Positions 34,901-43,210 of a stretch of 64,000 bases of DNA are shown piece by piece. The notes under the pieces were generated by a model, which saw only the letters and a list, made by a program, of their open reading frames with translations, did not search any database and was not told the origin of the DNA. The position numbers and the translations under genes are program-made. The DNA is from Patagioenas fasciata (lineage: Eukaryota; Chordata; Aves; Columbiformes; Columbidae): assembly GCF_037038585.1 (NCBI RefSeq), contig NC_092560.1, forward strand, positions 83,986,049 through 84,050,048, given 5' to 3'. Each line of letters opens with the position of its first letter. Position 1 is the first letter of the stretch.

Positions 34901-37900
34901 CACCTCAGGGCTCAAAATGACGGTACCAGAGTCACCTCAGGGCTCCAAATGGTAGCACCAGAATCACCTCAGGGCTCCAAATGGTGGCACCAGAATCACC
35001 TCAGGGCTCCAAATGATGGTACCAGAGTCACCTCAGGGCTCAAAATGGTGGCCCTGGGGGTACCAGAATCACCTTGGGGCTCCAAATGGTGGTACCAGAG
35101 TCACCTCAGGTCTCCAAATGGCGGCACCAGAGTCACCTCAGGGCTCCAAATGGTGGTCAGAAGGATGGCGGGATCACCTCCCAAGAAAGGCCTTGAGGTG
35201 CTGGAGCGAGTGGAGAGAAGGGAACGGAGCTGGGGAAGGGGCTGGAGCACAAGTGTGATGGGAGCGGCTGAGGGACCTGGGGGGTTCAGCTGGAGAACAG
35301 GAGCTGAGGGGAGACAGGGACACAAAGAAACGGCCTCAAGTTGCATTGGGGAAGTTTAAATTGGATATTAGGACACATTTATTCATCTAAAGGGCTGTGG
35401 GGCATTGGAACAGGCTGGAGTCACCATCCCTGGAGGGGTTGAAAAGACACAGAGATGAGGTTCTCAGGGCCATGGGGCAGTGCCAGGGGTGGGTTAATGC
35501 TTGGACTCAATGATCTCGATAGTCTCTTCCAACCAAAACGATTAATAATTCTACGATTCTAAAAGCTTAAAAACACGTTGATTTCCCACAAAAGGCTCCG
35601 AGAGGCTTGAAATGCCCAAATCCTTGACACGCTGAGTTTCAAAAGCCGTATTTCCCTCAGTAAACAGGAGCGCGTTTGCCACAGGAAAGAGGCTTAGCAT
35701 AATAGGACAGTCTCAGATCCTAATGGAATCAGTGAAGACACAAAGAATGTATGGATTAATCTAAATGTTTAGTAAGCCTATCACCAGGAGGGCCTTCTAG
35801 ACATCTCCGAATGGAGAATTATATAGAAATTACCAGCAACTGAGCCTCTTCTTCCTTCAGCCGTTTCTCCTCCTCTTTGCGAGCGCCGAGCGCCGCGACC
35901 TGGGCGCCGAGAACGTTGAGCGTTTCCCGGTGCCGTTGTGCTGATTTCTGCATCTCGGAGGCGTCTCGCTGCTCCTTGGCCAGCCTGTCCTGCTTCCAGA
36001 GCTCGGCGAACATCTGCTCCTCCTCCTGCTGGTGCTTTTTCAGCTCTTCCTTCAGAGCCAACTGGGCCAGCCGGTCGGCGCACACTTCCCGCTGGTGCTT
36101 CTTGGTCAGGTGCACGCGGAGCTCCTCGCATTGTTGGCTGGAAAGGCAAGGGAAAAGGTTGAAGCTGAAATACTAAGGCGCAAAATAACGCATGAGTTAG
36201 GTGGGGTGAGGATGATGGAGGATCCTGGGTCGTATAGATACATAGGAATGGTGCTTGGGATGCCAAATTCTACAGCTGGTGTGGCGCTGGCTCTTTGGGA
36301 GGTGTAGGAAATCAAAGAGAGATTGGAGGGAGATTTGCACCTTGATCTGTTGGGGAGCAGCTCCTGGATCTTCATTTGTAGGAAAAGGAGAAAAGGAGAA
36401 GGAGGGGGGGGAAGGAGGAGGGGAAGGAGGAGGAAGGAGGGGGGGGAAGGAGGAGGAAGGAGGGGGGGGAAGGAGGAGGAAGGAGGGGGGGGAAGGAGGA
36501 GGAAGGAGGGGGGGGAAGGAGGAGGAAGGAGGGGGGGAAGGAGGAGGAAGGAGGGGGGGGAAGGAGGAGGAAGGAGGGGGGGGAAGGAGGAGGAAGGAGG
36601 GGGGGGAAGGCGGAGGAAGGAGGCGGGGGAAGGCGGGGGAAGGAGGAAGAGGGGGGGAAGGAGGAAGAGGGGGGGAAGGAGGAAGAAGGGGGGAAGGAGG
36701 AAGAAGGGGGGGAGGAGGAAGAAGGGGGGGAAGGAGGAAGAAGGGGGGGAAGGAGGAAGAAGGGGGGGAAGGAGGAAGAAGGGGGGGAAGGAGGAAGAAG
36801 GGGGGGAGGAGGAAGAAGGGGGGGAGGAGGAAGAAGGGGGGGAGGAGGAAGAAGGGGGGGAGGAGGAAGAAGGGGGGGAGGAGGAAGAAGGGGGGGGAGG
36901 AGGAAGAAGGGGGGGGAGGAGGATGAAGGGGGGGAAGGAGGAAGAAGAGGGGGAAGGAGGAAGAAGGGGGGAAGGAGGAAGAAGGGGGGGAGGAGGAAGA
37001 AGGGGGGAAGGAGGAAGAAGGGGGGGAAGGAGGAAGAAGGGGGGGAAGGAGGAAGAAGGGGGGGAAGGAGGAAGAAGGGGGGGAAGGAGGAAGAAGGGGG
37101 GGAAGGAGGAAGAAGGGGGGGAAGGAGGAAGAAGGGGGGGAAGGAGGAAGAAGGGGGGGAAGGAGGAAGAAGGGGGGGAAGGAGGAAGAAGGGGGGGAAG
37201 GAGGAAGAAGGGGGGGAAGGAGGAAGAAGGGGGGGAAGGAGGAAGAAGGGGGGGAAGGAGGAAGAAGGGGGGGAAGGAGGAAGAAGGGGGGGAAGGAGGA
37301 AGAAGGGGGGGAAGGAGGAAGAAGGGGGGGAAGGAGGAAGAAGGGGGGGAAGGAGGAAGAAGGGGGGGAAGGAGGAAGAAGGGGGGGAAGGAGGAAGAAG
37401 GGGGGGAAGGAGGAAGAAGGGGGGGAAGGAGGAAGAAGGGGGGGAAGGAGGAAGAAGGGGGGGAAGGAGGAAGAAGGGGGGGAAGGAGGAAGAAGGGGGG
37501 GAAGGAGGAAGAAGGGGGGGAAGGAGGAAGAAGGGGGGGAAGGAGGAAGAAGGGGGGGAAGGAGGAAGAAGGGGGGGAAGGAGGAAGAGGGGGGGAAGGA
37601 GGAAGAAGGGGGGAAGGAGGGAAGGAAGAGGGGGGAAGGAGGGAAGGAAGAAGGGGGGAAGGCGGAAGGGGGGGGAAGGCGGGAAGGAAGAAGGGGGGAA
37701 GGAGGGGGGGAAGGAGGGAAGGAAGAAGGGGGGAAGGAGGGAAGGAAGAAGGGGGGAAGGAGGGAAGGAAGAAGGGGGGAAGGGGGAAAGGAAAAATGGG
37801 GGTGGAGGGGGGGAAAAAGGGGGGTGGAGGGGGGGAAACAGGGGGTGGAGGGGGGGAAACAGGGGGTGGAGGGGGGGAAACAGGGGGTGGAGGGGGGGAA

Positions 37901-40900
37901 ACAGGGGGTGGAGAGGGGGGAAACAGGGGGTGGAGAGGGGGGAAACGGGGGTGGAGAGGGGGGAAACGGGGGTGGAGAGGGGGAAAAAGGGGGGGAGAGG
38001 GGGAAAAAGGGGGGGGAGAGGGGGAAAAAGGGGGGGGAGAGGGGGAAAAAGGGGGGGGAGAGGGGGAAAAGGGGGGGAGAGGGGGAAAAGGGGGGGGAGA
38101 GGGGGAAAAAGGGGGGTGGAGAGGGGGAAAAAGGGGGGTGGAGAGGGGGAAAAAGGGGGGGGAGAGGGGGAAAAAGGGGGGGGAGAGGGGGGAAAGGTAT
38201 AGATGTAGTTGGAACATATGCTGTGTGAGGTTTGCATATATAGGCCTTTCTTTTACATATAAACCACATGCAGAATACGCTCGTTCAAACACGTGGGTTG
38301 TTCTTCATTCAAATAAAGACTTAAAATAAGTCTCCTGGTCACTCGAAAGCTCATTCCCATGGGGAAAATCCTCGGAGAGCGGAAATATAGGTTACGCTGG
38401 TCAATAGGAACCACTAGAATACGCTGTCAAACAATCTTTATTGTGGCCAATATATGAGTATTTTAATTGTTTTATCATCAGGATATCAATGTTCATCAAC
38501 AAGGGTGAAGATCTACAGGTGTGACAGACACAGAGGAATAACAATGGAATGAAATAGAACAAGGGCAAGTGTAGAGTCTTGAATGTGGGCAGGAACAACC
38601 CCAGGTTCCAGTGTAAGTTGGGGAATGAGCTGTTGGAGAGCAGTGTAGGGGAAAGAAACTTCTACTTCTTATACCTTAACACAATGGGTTCAAAGTTCTC
38701 TCAGCAGTGAAGGAATAAACAATTATTCATCCTTTTTTGCGCTTATAAACTAATCTGAATTTAATTGCGTTCTCAGAGGGGGAGAGAGCTTTTATTTAAG
38801 TTCATCGTGGATAGAATAATAGAAAATACTCCTGTAATTGCTTGATCTCATCAAAATAATTCCTTTAAGGCAGCTTTTACGGCAACTTAGAAGCATCTGC
38901 TCCCCCAGATGGTTGGATTTCTTCCTCTCTTGATGTCCTAAGCTTCTTAACATTAAAATTATGTCTGTATTTGCCACTTCCCAAAGACAAAAACCTCATG
39001 TATTTCCCTCATCCCTGGTTATTTCTTCATTTTACGGTCCAAAGTCGCTGCGATAACATTTTCCATATGGATCCTTCTGATGTTATCGCAAAATAGAAGA
39101 GGATGCAATATTAAAGGTACCAATAATGAACATACACAGATTTTTGGTCATGGATCTTCAACAAATATTCATCTCCTGATGAGCAAAATCTCTCCATGGA
39201 CCAAGTTGTTTAAGGATGAAAATAACAAGGGGAAAACAGATTTGGAGCTACTTAAAGATAACAAAATTGTCACCTTTTTGCCCAATCACCTCTTGGTATT
39301 TATTTGGGGTAACACTAAGATATTTTTCTGGTGATACCTGAATTGCTGCTCCCGTTTCTCAGCCACCAGTTGTTGTCTTTCTCTTTCTCTCTTTTCTCTC
39401 AGTATTTTCGCTTGTTCCTTCATTTTGTCGTGTTTCTCCTGTACCGTTTCTTCAAGCGCGTCCATCTCAGCAAAGTATTTGTTTTCCTCTGCTTCCAGAA
39501 GCTCACGAAGCCTGTATTGAAAATATTTAAACAGAAGTTAAAATAATCATTCTGGAGAAGGAGAAAGTTCTAGTTTATTGGTTACAGGCGCAAAATGAAG
39601 GTAACAAGGGAAAGTGCAGAGTGTTACATCTGGGTAGGAACAACCCCAGGTTTCAGTGTAAGTTGGGGAATGAGCTGTTGGAGAGCAGTGAAAAGGGACC
39701 CGGGGGTCCTGGGGCCAGCAGGGTGAGCATGAGCCAGCACTGGGCCCTTGTGGCCAGGAAGGCCAATGGTACCTGGGGTGGGTTAGAAGGGGGTGGTCAG
39801 TAGGTCAGAGAGGTTCTCCTGCCCCTCTGCTCTGCCCTGGGGAGACCACACCTGGAATCTTGTGTCCAGTTGTGGCCCCTCAGCTCCAGAAGGACAGGGA
39901 ACTGCTGGAGAGAGTCCAGCGCAGCCACCAAGATGCTGAAGGGAGTGGAGCATCTCCCGTGTGAGGAAAGGCTGAGGGAGCTGGGGCTCTGGAGCTGGAC
40001 AAGAGGACACTGAGGGGTGACCTCATTCATGGTTACAGATATATAAAGGGAGAGTGTCAGGAGGATGGAGCCAGGCCCTTCTGGGTGACAACCAATGATA
40101 GGACAAGGGGTAATGGGTTCAAACTGGAACACAAGAGGTTCCGCTTAAATATGAGAAGAAACTTCTTGATGGTGAGGGTGGCAGAGCCTGGCCCAGGCTG
40201 CCCAGGGAGGTTGTGGAGTCTCCTTCTCTGCAGACATTCAAACCCGCCTGGACCCCTTCCTGTGGAACCTCAGCTGGGTGTTCCTGCTCCATGGGGGGAT
40301 TGCACTGGATGAGCTTTCCAGGTCCCTTCCAAACCCTGACATTCTGGGATTCTGGGATTCTGTGAAAACGAGCACATCACTCCTTCCAACATTGTCCAAG
40401 GGAACATCAAATTTTAACTCAGGGATCACTGCAAAATCCCCTCTGATGACAGAAAAGTCCCGTCCTGGCATGGATTAAGCTCTTCATCTTGCAAACCCAA
40501 ACCGTACTAGTTACTGTGTTTAAATAACTATCTCTAGCGATTGGCTCAGCGAGTAGTAGCCCAATTAACTAATGTTTATTCTACATCACTGCTTCACCAA
40601 CACGCCTACAGTTATGATGAATAATTAATATTATGCCCCAACACACTGTGTAACAAGGTGCTGAGCTCTACTGAGTGTTTTTCCCACCATCACTTCTCCA
40701 AGAGCAAAGTTAAATTGAAAATATTAAGGGAGATATTGGTTTTAGCTACGCGGTTGGTACCTCTCTCTCCTCTCATCAGCTCCAGGTAGATATTCCCGCA
40801 TGGCCGCGTCCACCTTTCTCTGCAGGGCGCTGCGCAGCCATTTCTGCTCATTGTGTTTCTGCCACTCGTTGACGTGGCGATACTGGGCGTAGAGCTTTAA

Positions 40901-42310
40901 GAGATTGGCATATTCAAGTTCTTTTTCTTCCCGTCTTTGGGCGGAGGCAAAGTTTTCAATGGTTTGCTCTTTAGGAGGCCTGGCTCTCTGTAAGAGAAAG
41001 CATTGGCAGGGGTGAAAATATAATCTGTGTTTTGGTTTGGATGAATTCATGATGAAATAAGGTGAGGCCGCACCTCAAATCCTGGGTCAGTTTTAGGGCC
41101 CTCCCAAGAAAGGCCTTGAGGTGCTGGAGCGAGTGGAGAGAAGGGAATGGAGCTGGAGCACAAGTGTGATGGGAGCGGCTGAGGGACCTGGGGGGTTCAG
41201 CTGGAGAACGGGAGCTGAGGGGAGACAGGGACACAAAGAAACGGCCTCAAGTTGCACCAGGGGAGGTTGAGGTTGGATCTGGGGAACAATTTCGTGCTCG
41301 CTGTATTAGAGAAACGCGCATGTGTAGAAAAACCAATGTTCCACTGGGCCCCAGGGCATCCACCCATGCAGTTTTGAATCTTTTTTAAAAAAGATAAACC
41401 AAGACTCATCTTTGAATCCCATATGGGATGTTGGGAAATCTGTAGGATGGTCTCATCCAGCATTGAAGAGCTGAAAATCTTCCAAGTGTTGGGGGGGACA
41501 CATGAGGCCAAATCTCAAATCCTGGGGGCAGTTTTGGGCTCCTCACCTCAGGGCTCCAAATGGTGGCACCAGAATCACCTCAGGGCTCAAAATGGCGGCA
41601 ACAGAATCACCTCATGGTTCAAAATGGTGGCACCAGAATCACCTCAGGGCTCCAAATGGTGGCAACAGAATCACCTCATGGTTCAAAATGGTGGGCAGAG
41701 GGGTGGCGGGATCACCTCCCAAGAAAGGCCTTGAGGTGTTGGAGTGAGTAGAGAGAAGGGAACGGAGCTGGGGAAGGGGCTGGAGCACAAGTGTGATGGG
41801 AGCGGCTGAGGGACCTGGGGGGTTCAGCTGGAGAACAGGAGCTGAGGAGAAACAGGGACACAAAGAAACGGCTATGACTTCTATCTCATCCTCTTCATCC
41901 AAGAGAGCGTTTATGGTGTGTTTTACACCTGCCCAACAAGCATTCCCACCACAGGTACCCTCCAGCCAGCTCCACAACCTCTCTGGACAGCCTGCTCCAA
42001 GGCTCTGGCACCTCAAAGGAAAGAAGTTCCCCGTTATATTCAGATGGACCCTCCTGTTCTTCAGTCTGTGCCCGTTGCCCCTCATCCCGTCACTGGGCAC
42101 CACTGAATCTGCTCCATCCCCTTCTCCCCCTCCCCAGGCCTCAGCCTCCCCCGGGAACCCCGCGTCGCTCCCCGCCCCTCTCACAGGGCCCAGCCCCAAC
42201 CGGCATGGGGCTGGAGCGCCCCCCAAGGACCCGCTCACCAGCGCCGTGGAGTGCGGGAAGGGCCTGGGCACCTCCCGGCACCGCGGCCGCTGCCGGCGCC
42301 GCGCGTCCAT
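28670..42310 (-). CDS. CFAP53: CFAP53 (CCDC11), complete, 8 coding exons
   Basis: Cilia- and flagella-associated protein 53, a coiled-coil protein of the trichohyalin/plectin-homology type. In other vertebrates it sits at ciliary bases and inside axonemal doublet microtubules and is needed for left-right axis formation. Exons: 42239-42310, 40761-40987, 39338-39511, 35834-36137, 32117-32335, 31520-31736, 29731-29833, 28670-28907. They join without frame conflict into 517 codons plus stop, close to the human length of about 514. Diagnostic stretches include [54 protein letters not shown] and a C-terminal IHPLRRK. Acidic and basic residues alternate almost throughout, as expected for a long helix. 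In human, CFAP53 also lies just upstream of MYO5B in the same orientation. Introns 3 and 4 each contain a large minisatellite. Confidence 0.95.
29731..29833 (-). CDS. CFAP53: CFAP53 coding exon 7
   Basis: 103 bp with a TTCAG acceptor and a GTAGTT donor. It encodes [18 protein letters not shown] and IEEEKYV. Phases match exons 6 and 8. Confidence 0.93.
30320..31262 (+). mobile_element. CR1 LINE with part of the reverse-transcriptase ORF
   Basis: Sense copy of the main subfamily in CFAP53 intron 6. Its left part translates to reverse-transcriptase-like residues ([19 protein letters not shown], then [11 protein letters not shown]). It jumps at about 30570 to GATTAGAGAGCAGTGTAGGG, so about 200 bp are missing inside. 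Terminus CATTCTGGGATTCTGTGAT. Confidence 0.9.
31520..31736 (-). CDS. CFAP53: CFAP53 coding exon 6
   Basis: 217 bp with a CGCAG acceptor and a GTGAGT donor, ending in phase 1. It encodes [32 protein letters not shown] and TRQLQVEEK, matching the TPH region of human CFAP53 closely. The acceptor has a weak pyrimidine tract, so its exact position is a little less certain. Confidence 0.93.
32117..32335 (-). CDS. CFAP53: CFAP53 coding exon 5
   Basis: 219 bp, phase 0 at both ends, with a TGTAG acceptor and a GTAAGA donor. It encodes [15 protein letters not shown] and later [16 protein letters not shown], corresponding to the HENEQ and LVQRALQDLQEE stretches of human CFAP53. A CR1 copy starts 30 bp upstream of the acceptor. 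Confidence 0.93.
32366..32545 (-). mobile_element. CR1 LINE, 3' part, interrupted by a minisatellite
   Basis: Antisense main-subfamily CR1 from its 3' end (CACAATGTGAGGGGTTGAAG) to GGCTCTGACACCCTCACC, where the minisatellite of 32546-33739 begins. The matching remainder lies at 33740-33975. It is in CFAP53 intron 4. Confidence 0.88.
32546..33739. repeat. CATTGGAGATCCCCC minisatellite inside a CR1
   Basis: Units of about 18-19 bp (CCATTGGAGATCCCCCAAAC and variants with CACTGG, CCTTGG, CTCATTGG), with interspersed CTTAACCATGGGAGATGCCC units. The block is organised in 547-bp higher-order copies: the CTTAACCATGG marker recurs at 32601, 33148 and 33699. It replaces about 300 bp of internal CR1 sequence. 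Open frames rich in P, N, L, E and W are repeat by-products. Confidence 0.93.
33740..33975 (-). mobile_element. CR1 LINE, 5' part of the interrupted copy
   Basis: Resumes the same CR1 in the same orientation at TCCCCAGGGCAGAGCAGAGG and runs to TGGAACCTGGGGTTGTTCAT. It contains the TACGCTGCTCTCTAATAGCT variant seen in other copies. Confidence 0.88.
33976..34605. other. CFAP53 intron 4, no recognised feature
   Basis: A+T-rich unique intronic sequence between the interrupted CR1 and the next repeat array. Confidence 0.4.
34606..35566 (+). repeat. CR1 with internal minisatellite (locus B)
   Basis: An array of about 17 units of AGAATCACCTCAGGGCTC type fills about 34606-35155. It passes straight into sense CR1 sequence: TCCCAAGAAAGGCCTTGAGG, then GGCCTCAAGTTGCATTGGGG, and a CR1 terminus of the AATTCTACGATTCT type at about 35565. 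No CR1 sequence was recognised left of the array. It lies in CFAP53 intron 4. Confidence 0.87.
35834..36137 (-). CDS. CFAP53: CFAP53 coding exon 4
   Basis: 304 bp with a TCCAG acceptor and a GTAATT donor, ending in phase 0. It encodes [33 protein letters not shown] and LKEEEAQLL. It forms the central coiled coil. Confidence 0.95.
36396..38198. repeat. Purine-rich minisatellite, about 1.8 kb, in CFAP53 intron 3
   Basis: The core is a very regular 19-bp unit AAGGAGGAAGAAGGGGGGG at about 36930-37600. It is flanked by variant blocks: AAGGAGGAAGGAGGGGGG at about 36400-36640, 24-bp units with GGAAGGAAG at about 37600-37790, and GTGGAGGGGGGAAACAG or GAGAGGGGGAAAAA units at about 37795-38195. The plus strand is all purine over long tracts, so the CFAP53 pre-mRNA is pyrimidine here. 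It starts about 260 bp upstream of the exon 4 acceptor. Confidence 0.95.
38199..38544. other. CFAP53 intron 3, no recognised feature
   Basis: Unique intronic sequence between the purine array and a short CR1 fragment. Confidence 0.4.
38545..38654 (+). mobile_element. CR1 fragment
   Basis: 110 bp of sense main-subfamily CR1 from GGAATGAAATAGAACAAGGG to GAGAGCAGTGTAGGGGAAAG, truncated at both ends. Its right edge is the same CR1 position at which the copy at 3208 begins. Confidence 0.85.
39338..39511 (-). CDS. CFAP53: CFAP53 coding exon 3
   Basis: 174 bp with a TACAG acceptor and a GTATCA donor. It encodes [19 protein letters not shown], then [16 protein letters not shown], among the most conserved parts of the protein. 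The intron on its 3' side holds the 1.8-kb purine array. Confidence 0.95.
39607..40363 (+). mobile_element. CR1 LINE, 5'-truncated copy
   Basis: Sense main-subfamily copy in CFAP53 intron 2, ending in a CATTCTGGGATTCTGGGATT type terminus. Confidence 0.9.
40761..40987 (-). CDS. CFAP53: CFAP53 coding exon 2
   Basis: 227 bp with a TACAG acceptor and a GTACCA donor, ending in phase 2. It starts RARPPKEQ and ends ADERRER. The spacing of tryptophan, histidine and the ERR motif follows human CFAP53. This is the start of the coiled-coil region. Confidence 0.92.
41056..41296 (+). mobile_element. CR1 fragment without the internal repeat (locus C)
   Basis: Sense CR1 in CFAP53 intron 1. It reads GTGAGGCCGCACCTCAAATC, then CAGTTTTAGGGCCCTCCCAA directly joined to GAAAGGCCTTGAGGTGCTGG. 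At exactly this junction the copies at 41.5 kb and, in antisense, 43.0 kb contain AGAATCACCTCAGGGCTC units. This copy has none. Confidence 0.85.
41490..41880 (+). repeat. CR1 with short internal minisatellite (locus D)
   Basis: Sense CR1: CTCAAATCCTGGGGGCAGTT, then CTCCTCACCTCA, then about 4-5 repeat units at 41545-41700, then TCCCAAGAAAGGCCTTGAGG and further CR1 to about 41880. It lies about 200 bp right of the repeat-free copy C and may be a duplicate of it. Confidence 0.85.
41955..42125 (-). mobile_element. CR1 fragment, diverged
   Basis: Antisense CR1-like sequence: AGCTCCACAACCTCTCTGGA, then AGTCTGTGCCCGTTGCCCCT and CATCCCGTCACTGGGCACC. It is more diverged than the main copies and sits about 110 bp from CFAP53 exon 1. 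Confidence 0.65.
42239..42310 (-). CDS. CFAP53: CFAP53 coding exon 1
   Basis: 24 codons from an ATG in strong context (GCCATGG) to a GTGAGC donor, phase 0: [20 protein letters not shown] and four more residues. It aligns with the basic human N-terminus through the spaced pattern REV..P.P, continued by RPPK in exon 2. An upstream in-frame TTG was not used because the ATG fits better. Confidence 0.82.
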
Positions 42311-42336
42311 GGCCGGGGAGGCGGGACGCGTCGCCC

Positions 42337-42350
42337 GTTGCCGTGGCAAA
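42337..42350. promoter_or_regulatory. RFX-type X-box upstream of CFAP53
   Basis: GTTGCCGTGGCAAA is one or two bases from the palindromic X-box GTTGCCATGGCAAC bound by RFX factors, which drive ciliary genes. It lies 27 bp upstream of the CFAP53 start codon in a CpG-rich stretch (about 42180-42430). An ETS-like CCGGAAGTG follows at 42359-42367. Confidence 0.6.
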
Positions 42351-42454
42351 GCGCCGCGCCGGAAGTGGCGTCATGACGCTGGGCGCGCAGCCGCGGGCGG
42401 GCTAAGGGAGGAGGTGTGGCTGTCATGGCGGCCGAGGGGGCGTAGGTTGGGGAG

Positions 42455-43210
42455 ACACAGAACCATGCAGAGCCTCAGGATCTTCGAATCCAAGCATTAA
42501 TCCACCCCTGGCACTACCCCATGTCCCTGAGAACCTCATCTGTGTATTTTCAACCCCTCCAGGGATGGTGACTCCAGCACTGCCCTGGGCAGCCTGTTCC
42601 AATGCCCCATAGCCCTTTAGATGAATAAATGTGTCCTAATATCCAATTTAAACTTCCCCAATGCAACTTGAGGCCGTTTCTTTGTGTCCCTGTCTCCCCT
42701 CAGCTCCTGTTCTCCAGCTGATCCCCCAGGTCCCTCAGCCGCTCCCATCACACTTGTGCTCCAGCCCCTTCCCCAGCTCCATTCCCTTCTCTCCACTCAC
42801 TCCAGCACCTCAAGGCCTTTCTTGGGAGGTGATCCCACCACCCTTCTGACCACCATCTGGAGCCCTGAGGTGATTCTGGTGCCGCCATTTGGAGCCCTGA
42901 GGTGATTCTGGGTGCTGCCATTTTGAGCCCTGAGGTGATTCTGGTCCCACCATTTGGAACCCTGAGGTGATTCTGGTGCCGCCATTTGGAACCCTGAGGT
43001 GATTCTGGTGCCATTTGGAGCCCTGAGGTGATTCTGGTGCCACAATTTTGCGCTCCCAAAACCGCCCCCAGGACTGGCGGTTTGGCCTCCCCAGGTCCCA
43101 GCACAGGGACGGTCGCTGCCCTGGGCCTGCTGGCCACACCAGTGCTGGTACCAGCCAGGATGCTGGTGGCCTTTTGGGCCACCTGGTCCTCCAAGTGTGA
43201 CACATCACAC
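42455..43210 (-). repeat. CR1 with internal minisatellite, antisense (locus E)
   Basis: Antisense CR1. Its 3' part lies at about 42455-42830 (CCCCTCCAGGGATGGTGACT, then TCCAGCACCTCAAGGCCTTT), the repeat units at about 42840-43055, and 5' CR1 sequence at about 43056-43210 (GGCCACCTGGTCCTCCAAGT). Relative to CR1 sense the repeats have the same orientation as at loci A, B and D. The element starts about 145 bp upstream of the CFAP53 start codon. Confidence 0.87.

Noticed and set aside
36106-38329. Open frames up to 728 codons on both strands
   Set aside because: Low-complexity purine/pyrimidine array. The only real coding sequence nearby is CFAP53 exon 4 at 35834-36137.
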